Assembly (NCBI RefSeq): GCF_004799645.1
Contig: NZ_CP031305.1
Coordinates: 2,790,001 to 2,854,000 of the forward strand
Direction of reading: 5' to 3'
Source of the DNA: Natronorubrum bangense
Lineage (GTDB): Archaea; Halobacteriota; Halobacteria; Halobacteriales; Natrialbaceae
Length of the DNA: 64,000 nt
Within the stretch, counting starts at the first letter, position 1; every line of letters begins with the position of its first letter. The notes under the pieces are model-generated. The model did not search any database. It saw only the letters and a list, made by a program, of their open reading frames with translations, and was not told the DNA's origin. The position numbers were made by a program, and so were the translations under genes. Shown here piece by piece: positions 56,992 to 64,000 of the stretch.

Positions 56992-58683
56992 ATGACGGGT
57001 AACTACACTGGTGCCGATCTCTTCACTGACGCACTCGAGTCCTACGGCGTCGACTACGTTTTTGGCAATCCGGGGACGACGGAACTACCGATCATCGAGG
57101 CGATCGGGACGAGTGACCTCGAGTACGTCCTCGGATTACACGAAGACATCGCCGTCGGGATGGCATCAGGCTACGCCCAGACGCGACGGTATCACGCCCA
57201 CCACGACGACTCGATCACGCCCGTCGGCGTAGCGAACCTCCACATTGCGCCGGGACTGGCTCACGGCCTCGGCAACCTCTATGCTGCCAAGATCACCGGC
57301 GCGCCGCTGGTCGTCACTGCGGGCAACCACAGCACCGACTTCCGTCACGAAGAGCCCATTCTGAGCGGCGAACTCGTAAGTATGGCCGAGCAGTTCTGCA
57401 AGTGGTCCGACGAAGTGCTAAACGTCGCTGCACTGCCGACGATGCTCCGGCGAGCAGTCCGGGTCGCGATGACGCCACCGACTGGCCCCGTCTTCCTCGG
57501 TCTCCCGCTCGACGTCATGCTCGCCGAAACCGACGCTGAACCCGAACGGCTCGGCGCGATCCCCAACGCCGGCAGCGGCGACCCTGCCCAGCTCGAGCAC
57601 GCTGCCGACCTGCTGGTCGAGGCCGACAACCCAGTGCTGGTCGTCGGCGATCACGTTGCACGATCGGGTGCAGCAGCCGTCGACGCGGCGGTCGACCTCG
57701 CGGAAGCGACCGGCGCTCGTGTCCACGGCGAAATCCTCGCCTCCGAGGTCGACTTCCCGACCGACCACGACCAGTGGGTGTCTTACATCCCGCCGGACGA
57801 GGACCTCGCCAGGATGTTGCTCGAAACCGACACGGTCGTCTTCGCCGGCTGTTCGACGAACACGACGCTGACGCGCCACGAGGAGGCGCTCGTCGACTCG
57901 GAGACGACCTGTATCCACCTCAGCGACGACGACTGGCAGGTCGGCAAGAACCAGCCCGCCGACGCGGCCATCGTGGGCGATCCCGGCCTGATCCTACAGG
58001 GGCTGCTCGAGCGCGTTCAGGGTCGTATTTCCGAGGCGACAGTCGATGAGCGACTCGAGCACGTCGCGGGGGTCAAAGAGATGGCAGCCACAAAGCTGGG
58101 CAGTATCGGCACTGGCGACGCCGAGGACGATCCTCGAGTTTCGAAAGCCGAACTCGTCGATGCGATGGAACGCGCGGCCGGAGACGCGTACGTCGTCGAC
58201 GAGGGCATTACCTCGAAGTACGCCATGCTGGCCCGCTGGGACCTCGCCCCCGAACAGTACATCTCGAACAAGGGTGGCGGCCTCGGCTACGGCCTCCCCG
58301 CGTCCGTGGGTGCAGCCATTGCCGAAAGCCAGCGCGACGACCCTCGCGACGTCGTCGGCTTCATCGGCGATGGCTCCTACCTGTACTACCCCCACTCAAT
58401 CTACAGCGCGGCCCGCCACGGCGTCGATCTCACCGTCGTCATCTCGGACAACCGTAACTACCGCATCCTGAAGGACAACACACTAAAGCTCATGGGCGGC
58501 GCGGAGGACGACTACGCGTTCACCGGCATCGACTTCGAGCCAGCCGTCGACTTCGTCCAGAACGCCCAGAGCCACGGGGCTCGCGCCGAGCGCATCGAGA
58601 CGCCCGACGAAATCGAGGGAGCGCTCGAGGAGGCACTCGCGAACGACGGCGTCGACGTGCTCGACGTGTTGGTCCACGACTGA
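56992..58683 (+). CDS. Thiamine-diphosphate-dependent enzyme (acetolactate synthase/decarboxylase family)
   Basis: 563 aa from ATG 56992; the upstream extension to 56785 would overlap the UbiA promoter and is dropped. N-terminal PYR domain with FGNPGTTELPIIEAI and the catalytic Glu in VLGLHEDIAVGMASGYAQ (about 46); middle domain to about 340; C-terminal PP domain with GDGSYLYYPHSIYSAARHGVDLTVVISDNRNYRILKDN, the GDG-x(25-30)-N ThDP motif. Closest in style to benzoylformate decarboxylase-like proteins; the substrate is unknown. Confidence 0.9.
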   Translation: MTGNYTGADLFTDALESYGVDYVFGNPGTTELPIIEAIGTSDLEYVLGLHEDIAVGMASGYAQTRRYHAHHDDSITPVGVANLHIAPGLAHGLGNLYAAKITGAPLVVTAGNHSTDFRHEEPILSGELVSMAEQFCKWSDEVLNVAALPTMLRRAVRVAMTPPTGPVFLGLPLDVMLAETDAEPERLGAIPNAGSGDPAQLEHAADLLVEADNPVLVVGDHVARSGAAAVDAAVDLAEATGARVHGEILASEVDFPTDHDQWVSYIPPDEDLARMLLETDTVVFAGCSTNTTLTRHEEALVDSETTCIHLSDDDWQVGKNQPADAAIVGDPGLILQGLLERVQGRISEATVDERLEHVAGVKEMAATKLGSIGTGDAEDDPRVSKAELVDAMERAAGDAYVVDEGITSKYAMLARWDLAPEQYISNKGGGLGYGLPASVGAAIAESQRDDPRDVVGFIGDGSYLYYPHSIYSAARHGVDLTVVISDNRNYRILKDNTLKLMGGAEDDYAFTGIDFEPAVDFVQNAQSHGARAERIETPDEIEGALEEALANDGVDVLDVLVHD

Positions 58684-58736
58684 CTCACGGCATCTACTTC
58701 GGCACGTGCCAGTTTCGGGGCGACAGCTCCGATTCG

Positions 58737-60167
58737 CTACTCTTGTCGGTCGCGCTTTTGCTCGAGCGCAGCCTGTGCAGTCTCGGGGAAGATCTTTCCC
58801 GGGTTCAACGTGCCCGTTGGATCGAGCGCGCGCTTGACCCGCCGCATCGTTTCGACCGCGCCAGCGCCGTGTTCGGCCTCGAGATACTCGCGTTTGCCCT
58901 GGCCGATACCGTGTTCGCCGGTTGCCGTGCCGCCCACATCGAGCGCTCGGTTGACGATCGCTGCGTACAGTTCCTCGCCGCGCTCGACCATCGCTTCGTC
59001 GTTTGGATCGACGAGGACAGTGTAATGCAGGTTGCCGTCGCCCGCGTGGCCGAAACAGGGAACGAGCAGGTCGAACGCCTCGCCGAGTCGTTTCGCCTCG
59101 TTGACGATTTCTGGATACCGGCTGATCGGCACTGTCACGTCGCCAGGGTGGAGTGGCTCGAGGGCGGGGTCGTAGCTGGCGACCGCGTAGGCCAGTTCCC
59201 GGCGCGCTTGCCAGAGGGCGTCCATCTCGGCGTCGTCGTCGCTCATTTCGAAGCGAGCGACGTCGTGGTCCTCGAAGATCGTTCGACAGAGGTCGATCTC
59301 CTCGTCGACGCCGTGGTTGGCGTGGAACTCGAGAAAGACCATCGGCGCGTCCGGCAGGTCGGTGTCGAGATACGCATTGGCCATCCGGGCGCTCAGTCCG
59401 TCAACGAGTTCGATTCGGGCGACGTCGACATCGGTTCGAATAGCGTCGAAGACAGCCTCGGCAGCGTCGTCGAGCGTCTCGAAGATGGCTCGTCCACCAC
59501 GGATCTGGTGGGGTCTGCCCGCCAGTTCCAGCGTGGCCTCAGTGATAACTGCGAGCGTGCCCTCGCTGCCGACGATGAGGTCGGTCAGGTTGTACCCACT
59601 CGAGGTCTTGACCGCTCGCGAACCCGTCTGAACGATGGTGCCGTCAGCCAGCACGGCCTCGAGACCGAGCACCCAGTCAGCAACCTCGCCGTATCTGACG
59701 GTTTTCATCCCGCTGGCGTCGGTGGCGATCATCCCGCCGACCGTCGAAATGTCGCCCGAGGAGGGCAGCGGCGGAAAGAACAGGCCGTCATCGGCGACAT
59801 ACTCGTCGACGGCCGACCCGATGACCCCGGAGCCGACATCGATCTGGAAGTCGTCGGGTCGGTAGTCGATGACGTCGTCCAACCGGGTCAGATCGAGGCT
59901 GATCCCGCCGTCGGCGGGCACGGCGTTGCCCTCGAGCCCGGACCCTGCGGCGTACGGCGTCACGGGGACGCCGTGGTCGGTCGCCGCAGCGAGAACTGCA
60001 GCAACGTCGGCCGTGGACTCGGGCCAGACCACCGCGTCGGGCTGGACCCCACGTCCGCGCTGTTCTGCACCCCAGTCCGCAGCGTGTGATTCCCGTCGCC
60101 CCTCGGCAAACGATAGCTGGTCGTCCTCGAGGTCGAGTGCCTCGAGAAACGAGCAGTCATGTGTCAT
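58737..60167 (-). CDS. FAD-linked oxidase (glycolate/D-lactate dehydrogenase GlcD type)
   Basis: 476 aa from ATG 60165-60167. The PCMH-type FAD-binding domain starts at about 40: PDAVVWPESTADVAAVLAAATDHGVPVTPYAAGSGLEGNAVPADGGISLDLTRL, then PPLPSSGDISTVGGMIATDASGMKTVRYG. The C-terminal FAD-oxidase domain ends LVPCFGHAGDGNLHYTVLVDP...TGEHGIGQGKREYLEAEHG, with the His/Asn metal-site residues. Oxidises a 2-hydroxyacid. Convergent with the ThDP gene, 53 nt apart. Confidence 0.92.
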   Translation of the reverse strand: MTHDCSFLEALDLEDDQLSFAEGRRESHAADWGAEQRGRGVQPDAVVWPESTADVAAVLAAATDHGVPVTPYAAGSGLEGNAVPADGGISLDLTRLDDVIDYRPDDFQIDVGSGVIGSAVDEYVADDGLFFPPLPSSGDISTVGGMIATDASGMKTVRYGEVADWVLGLEAVLADGTIVQTGSRAVKTSSGYNLTDLIVGSEGTLAVITEATLELAGRPHQIRGGRAIFETLDDAAEAVFDAIRTDVDVARIELVDGLSARMANAYLDTDLPDAPMVFLEFHANHGVDEEIDLCRTIFEDHDVARFEMSDDDAEMDALWQARRELAYAVASYDPALEPLHPGDVTVPISRYPEIVNEAKRLGEAFDLLVPCFGHAGDGNLHYTVLVDPNDEAMVERGEELYAAIVNRALDVGGTATGEHGIGQGKREYLEAEHGAGAVETMRRVKRALDPTGTLNPGKIFPETAQAALEQKRDRQE

Positions 60168-60315
60168 AGGCCTACGTTGGAGACGTTCGGTATCAACGCT
60201 TTCTACCGCCGGGCGTCGGCTGTCGGCCACCCTGTGGCACTCGAGTCAGCGACCGAGCGGATAGTCACTGGCTGTTGGCCAAGCGTATACCAGTCGCGCC
60301 GTCATAGCTTCGCCC

Positions 60316-60648
60316 ATGACCGACGAGTCCACCCCACCGACGGCCGACGCCGACAGCAGTGGTCGATCACTCACCGAGCGAACTCGACGGCTCCATCGAC
60401 AGCTCGAGGCGACCGCCGAGTTGCCCATCGACCGGGAGGCAAACCGCTGGCTCGGCGAAGCCGAAGCCATCGCCAGCGACGTCGCGACGAGTGACCTCGA
60501 GGCGGCGACGGTTCACGAACGCGTCGAGAAAATCAACCACCTGCTCGCGGCAGTTGACGAGACCGGCCACGACGAGGCCGACGACCACCTCGAGGCGGCA
60601 ACACAGGTCGCTGCGGCCATCCTCGAGTCGTCACACGACAATCAGTGA
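60316..60648 (+). CDS. Small acidic helical haloarchaeal protein
   Basis: 110 aa: TERTRRLHRQLEATAELPIDREANRWLGEAEAIASDVATSDLEAATVHERVEKINHLLAAVDETGHDEADDHLEAATQVAAAILESS. Entirely helical, acidic. Conserved-looking haloarchaeal hypothetical; function unknown. Divergent from the FAD oxidase gene. Confidence 0.7.
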   Translation: MTDESTPPTADADSSGRSLTERTRRLHRQLEATAELPIDREANRWLGEAEAIASDVATSDLEAATVHERVEKINHLLAAVDETGHDEADDHLEAATQVAAAILESSHDNQ

Positions 60649-60763
60649 CTGTACTCGAACGTGGCGTCTTTCGAGACCGCTGCATTTTATGAGAGTCGGT
60701 AACGCGATAGCTGATAATGGAAGACAGTCACACGATCCGACAGCCGCCGTGGAGGGATGTCTC

Positions 60764-61771
60764 GTGAACGCCGAACTGGACCTGCTGGTGAGCCTCAACG
60801 ACTACGATCGGCCACAGGATGTCGCTGATCGGGCTGTTCAGGCCGAGGAGATGGGATTTGACCGGATCACCGTCGGCGAGACGACCGGCTGGAACATCGT
60901 GCCGCCGCTGACGCTTGCGGCCGACTGCACCGACGAACTGGGCATCTCGAACGACGTCATCTCGCCGTTCGGGCGCTCACCGGCGATGCTCGCTCAGACA
61001 GCGCTGACGCTGCACGACGCCTCCGACGGGCGGTTCCGACTCGGGCTCGGGCCGAGTTCACCCGCGATCACCGAACGGTGGCACGGCAAAGCCTTCGAGC
61101 GCCCGCTGCGACGCACCCGCGAAGCCGTCGAGATCATCCGCGCGGTCTACGAAAACGGCTCACCAGCTTACGAGGGCGACATCTTCGATATCGCCGGCCT
61201 CAACTACGAACGCGACGTGCCCGAGAACCCACCACCGATCGACATCGCCACCCTCGGACCGAAAGCGACCGAGATGGCCGGCCGTTTCGGCGACGGCTGG
61301 GCACCACAGATGTTCACGAGAGACGGCCTCGAGGAGCGACTCGAGGATCTCGCTCGTGGTGCGGACCTCGCGGACAAGACGCTCGAGGACCTGCGTGTCG
61401 CCCCGATCGTCCGTGGTATCGCAAGCGAGGACCGCGAGGCGGCACGCGAGAAAGCTCGCTCGACGATCGCGTTCATGCTCGGTGCCTACGGTCCCTACTA
61501 CGGCGATTCGGTCGCCGAGCAGGGGTATCCCGAAGTCGTCGCCGAGATTCGAGACGCGTGGAGCGAGCGCGATACCGACGCGATGGCTGCCGCCTTACCA
61601 GACGAGGTGCTCGATGAACTGGCGCCCGCGGGGACGCCCGACGAGGTCCGCGAATGGGTCGCCAACTACGCTGCCCTCGAGGGTGTCGACGCCGTCCGTG
61701 TCGGCTTCGTCGACGGGATGTCCGAAGATGAAAAGACGGCGACGATGCACGCGGTCAGCGAACTGGCGTAA
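60764..61771 (+). CDS. F420-dependent LLM-class oxidoreductase
   Basis: 335 aa from GTG 60764; an in-frame ATG at about 60689 would add 25 unlikely residues. Luciferase-like TIM barrel: RAVQAEEMGFDRITVGETTGWNIVPPLTLAADCTDELGISNDVISPFGRSPAMLAQTALTLHDASDGRFRLGLGPSSPAITERWHGKAFERPLRRTREAVEIIRAVY, then PIDIATLGPKATEMAGRFGDGW. Similar to coenzyme-F420-dependent methylene-tetrahydromethanopterin-reductase-like enzymes. The exact substrate is unknown. Confidence 0.9.
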   Translation: MNAELDLLVSLNDYDRPQDVADRAVQAEEMGFDRITVGETTGWNIVPPLTLAADCTDELGISNDVISPFGRSPAMLAQTALTLHDASDGRFRLGLGPSSPAITERWHGKAFERPLRRTREAVEIIRAVYENGSPAYEGDIFDIAGLNYERDVPENPPPIDIATLGPKATEMAGRFGDGWAPQMFTRDGLEERLEDLARGADLADKTLEDLRVAPIVRGIASEDREAAREKARSTIAFMLGAYGPYYGDSVAEQGYPEVVAEIRDAWSERDTDAMAAALPDEVLDELAPAGTPDEVREWVANYAALEGVDAVRVGFVDGMSEDEKTATMHAVSELA

Positions 61772-61798
61772 CTGTCTCGCGCGCCGTCGCTGCCTTCA

Positions 61799-62056
61799 TT
61801 ATCCTTCCCCTTCCGACTGAAACGGCTCCCCGACGGCGTTTCGGGGCAGTAAGTTGAACACCTCCGTTTCCAGATCGTCCATCGACGCGAACGTATCGCC
61901 ACTCGAGTCAGCGACGGTCTCGGCGAGGTTCACCTCACCCTCGGCGAGAATCAGCGTCACGTCGTCACACTGATCGACGACTGCCGCCTGCGAGATCGGA
62001 TAGTCGAGTTCCTCAAGCACCGTCTCGAGGGCATTGAGCTTGACAGCTTGTGCCAT
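61799..62056 (-). CDS. DUF5789-like small protein
   Basis: 85 aa: MAQAVKLNALETVLEELDYPISQAAVVDQCDDVTLILAEGEVNLAETVADSSGDTFASMDDLETEVFNLLPRNAVGEPFQSEGEG. The pattern of helix (LETVLEELDYPISRADA-like), strand and second helix matches a very common haloarchaeal small family. Function unknown. Convergent with the F420 oxidoreductase. Confidence 0.8.
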   Translation of the reverse strand: MAQAVKLNALETVLEELDYPISQAAVVDQCDDVTLILAEGEVNLAETVADSSGDTFASMDDLETEVFNLLPRNAVGEPFQSEGEG

Positions 62057-62178
62057 AGAACAGCCACGACTGCCGTCGGCTTAGCGGTATGGATGGATCA
62101 GATTTCGTGATCATCTGGTGGCTCTTGATCGGGATTCGAAGAGATCGATTCGACGTTTACCTGCAGTATTCGGCCGTC

Positions 62179-63144
62179 TTAGGGCTCGATAACGAGCTTT
62201 CCGAGGACGCTCTCGGTCATCACGTCACGCTGGGCTTGTCCGGCTTCCTCGAGGTCGTAGCTTCGGGCGATCTCGATCGACAGCGCGTCCGTCGCCATGA
62301 GATGGGCCACGCCCCGCAGCGGAACGCGCAGATCCGGCGTGTTGAACATGCTCATGAACTGGTAGTTGACGTCTTTCGAGCGGGCGACCCCGTCGTTCGT
62401 AAACGCCGGGTCGGGACTGTTCTCGCCGATGCCGACGACGCGGGCCCCCGTCGCGGCGACGTCCGCATCGAACTGGAGGTAGTCGTCCAGCCGGTGGTCG
62501 AGGATCACGTCGACGCCGCCGTCGCTGGCCTCGAGCGTCGCCTCCGTGAGGTCGTCGCGCGCGTAGTCGAGGACAGTTTCGGCACCGAGGGCCTCGAGGT
62601 CGTCGTGATAATCCTCGGCGGCGGTGGTGAGCACGCGGGCACTAACTGCGGCCCCGATCTGGACGGCAGCGTGGCCGACGCCGCCGGAGCCGCCGTGGAT
62701 GAGACAGTACTCGGCGGGGTCGAGGGCGGCGTGGTCGACCAGCGCGCGCCAGGCGGTAACGGCGACGACGCCCGCCGCGCCGGCCTCAGTCAGATCTGCA
62801 TCGTTGGGCAGGTGGACGACGCGGTCGGTTGGAATCGTCGCGTACTCGGCATACGCGCCCTGAGCGGAGGCGTTGCCGATGCCGGTGCCGAAGACGCGGT
62901 CGCCTTCCTCGAACGCCGTGACGGCCGAGCCGGTTTCCGCGACGACGCCGGCGATGTCGACGCCCGGCGTGAACGGGACCGAAACCGGCTCATAGGAGCC
63001 ATCCCGGAAGTAGGTGTCGACAGGATTGACCCCCGCCGCGGCCACCTCGACGAGCAACTCGTCGCTGTCAGGCTTGGGTTGGTCAACCTCGTCTACTTGC
63101 AGTACATCCGCGTCACCGTGTTCGTGAAGGCGTACAGCTCGCAT
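62179..63144 (-). CDS. Quinone oxidoreductase-like MDR dehydrogenase
   Basis: 321 aa from ATG 63142-63144. RAVRLHEHGDADVLQVDEVDQPKPDSDELLVEVAAAGVNPVDTYFRDGSYEPVSVPFTPGVDIAGVVAETG is the zeta-crystallin/quinone reductase start (no zinc-binding Cys). NADPH site: YCLIHGGSGGVGHAAVQIGAAVSARVLTTAA (GGSGGVG). Probably reduces quinones or enals using NADPH. Confidence 0.92.
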   Translation of the reverse strand: MRAVRLHEHGDADVLQVDEVDQPKPDSDELLVEVAAAGVNPVDTYFRDGSYEPVSVPFTPGVDIAGVVAETGSAVTAFEEGDRVFGTGIGNASAQGAYAEYATIPTDRVVHLPNDADLTEAGAAGVVAVTAWRALVDHAALDPAEYCLIHGGSGGVGHAAVQIGAAVSARVLTTAAEDYHDDLEALGAETVLDYARDDLTEATLEASDGGVDVILDHRLDDYLQFDADVAATGARVVGIGENSPDPAFTNDGVARSKDVNYQFMSMFNTPDLRVPLRGVAHLMATDALSIEIARSYDLEEAGQAQRDVMTESVLGKLVIEP

Positions 63145-63209
63145 GACGTTCGAGCACACGCCACAGAACCGTATAAGCGTACAGTTCCACACCTCTTGGC
63201 AGGCATATT

Positions 63210-63359
63210 TCAGCTGTCGTCCGACTCGTCGGCGTCGTGATCCTCAGCTGACTGGTTTGCGGTCCACCAGTCGATTGCGAGCCACGGAAGCGAGAGGGTG
63301 ACGAGCCCCGCGATCAGCGCGAGTGCGAACACCAGCGATTCGATGAGACTCTCGGCCAT
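63210..63359 (-). CDS. 49-residue membrane protein
   Basis: Start taken at ATG 63357-63359 (MAESLIESLVFALALIAGLVTLSLPWLAIDWW); a longer frame to 63419 is possible. One or two hydrophobic helices followed by an acidic tail (TANQSAEDHDADESDDS). Unknown function, common haloarchaeal layout. Confidence 0.55.
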   Translation of the reverse strand: MAESLIESLVFALALIAGLVTLSLPWLAIDWWTANQSAEDHDADESDDS

Positions 63360-63440
63360 GTGCGACTCGAGGTGTTCGATTCCATGAATGATAGTCTTCC
63401 CGAATCGAAAAATCGTCACTCGGTTCGGTCGTACTCGCGT

Positions 63441-64000
63441 CTATCGCACCGCCTGTGTCGCCTCGTCGATGATCTCGAGCGCCTCCTTCAGCTCGTCCAT
63501 CCCGGTCGCATACGAGAGGCGAGCGTAGCCCTCGCCGTTTGCGCCGAAGGCATCGCCAGGGACGACGACCACACCCCGGTCGAGCACTTCCGCACACCAG
63601 CCCTCGGGCACTTTCGGCATGACGTAGAACGCGCCTTCGGGTTTCGGAACGTCGAGGCCGGCGTCCTCGAGACCATCGAGCACGACGTCACGGCGATCCT
63701 CGAACGCCGCGACCATCTCGTCGACCGGGTCCTGTGGCCCCGTCAGCGCGGCTTCAGCGGCGTACTGGGCGGGTGCGGAGGCACAGGCTTGCCCGTACTG
63801 GTGGACCCGAAGCATGCGTTCGATGCGCCGATTGGAGCCAACGACCCAGCCGAGTCGCCAGCCGGTCATCGAGTAGGTTTTCGAGCAGGCGCTGACAGTG
63901 ACGACGTTGTCCGTCTCGGCGAACTGCATCGGCGGATGATGTGTGCCCTCGAAGACGATGTGTTCGTACACCTCATCCGAGAGACAGAGGACGTCGTGTT
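63441..64000 (-). CDS. PLP-dependent aminotransferase (AspC family), cut by window end
   Basis: C-terminal about 186 residues of a fold-type I aminotransferase. DVLCLSDEVYEHIVFEG (D-x-Y PLP contacts), SACSKTYSMTGWRLGWVVG (Schiff-base Lys in SKTYSMTGWR), and the C-terminal substrate Arg region (YARLSYATGMDELKEALEII). The N-terminus lies beyond position 64000. Substrate not determinable; aspartate/aromatic-type in haloarchaea. Confidence 0.93.
   Translation of the reverse strand, partial: HDVLCLSDEVYEHIVFEGTHHPPMQFAETDNVVTVSACSKTYSMTGWRLGWVVGSNRRIERMLRVHQYGQACASAPAQYAAEAALTGPQDPVDEMVAAFEDRRDVVLDGLEDAGLDVPKPEGAFYVMPKVPEGWCAEVLDRGVVVVPGDAFGANGEGYARLSYATGMDELKEALEIIDEATQAVR

Noticed and set aside
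58743..60089. 448-codon plus-strand ORF
   Set aside because: Shadow of the FAD-linked oxidase; long open antisense frames are common in GC-rich DNA.

Overview
The window is haloarchaeal DNA. The proteins are very acidic, coding DNA is GC-rich, most start codons lie about 25-30 nt downstream of TATA boxes with no ribosome-binding site, and host-type families are present (bat-like HTH, DUF7344-like HTH, F420-dependent oxidoreductase, UbiA prenyltransferase, CPxCG mini zinc fingers). The genus cannot be fixed from the sequence. Positions 1 to about 46.8 kb are an apparently complete late region and most of the early region of a tailed provirus with a contractile tail (myovirus-like Caudoviricetes). 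Its left end lies outside the window. Its right end is a tyrosine integrase beside a tRNA-3'-end-like sequence near 46812. From there to 64 kb is ordinary chromosome.

Provirus layout. 0-5.6 kb (leftward) is a replication block: metallophosphoesterase with HTH, archaeo-eukaryotic primase, P-loop ATPase and a Ser/Thr-rich protein. 5.6-10.3 kb is a mosaic of regulators and nucleases: winged helix, C2H2-like zinc-finger protein, LAGLIDADG-like protein, TFIIB-cyclin-like protein, ERCC4 nuclease and an AT-rich PD-(D/E)XK-like protein. These are separated by two unusual non-coding segments, a structured RNA locus (6.06-6.34 kb) and a 203-bp imperfect palindrome (8.41-8.61 kb). 10.3-16.8 kb is a leftward chain of about 20 mini-genes, many coupled by ATGA overlaps and several under 60 codons, among them three small zinc ribbons and a membrane protein. 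16.8-17.7 kb has no gene and carries about 20 consecutive short hairpins. It lies upstream of that operon and could be its long leader. 18.3-44.4 kb (rightward) is the late region: candidate small terminase, structural/adhesin genes, TerL, portal, XhlA-like protein, S78 protease, scaffold, decoration protein, HK97-fold capsid protein, connectors, sheath, tube, a frameshifted chaperone pair, tape measure, baseplate hub/spike/W/J/I and fiber. 44.7-46.6 kb (leftward) holds a membrane-anchored HNH protein and the integrase.

Three signals are not explained by ordinary annotation. (1) Four 43-46-nt tRNA-like minihelices (acceptor stem plus T-arm, no anticodon arm), all on the minus strand at 5.66, 6.17, 13.66 and 13.90 kb. 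(2) The hairpin array at 16.78-17.66 kb. (3) A recurring word CGAGAAGGC (about 20 copies by eye in the provirus, none noticed in the 17 kb of host DNA), present on both arms of the 8.4-kb palindrome.

Host flank: a twin-arginine protein, hexapeptide acetyltransferase, small zinc-finger proteins, HTH regulators, membrane metalloprotease, YchF/OBG-like GTPase, a decayed methyltransferase, UbiA prenyltransferase, a ThDP enzyme convergent with an FAD-linked oxidase, an F420 oxidoreductase, a quinone-oxidoreductase-like protein and a truncated aminotransferase.
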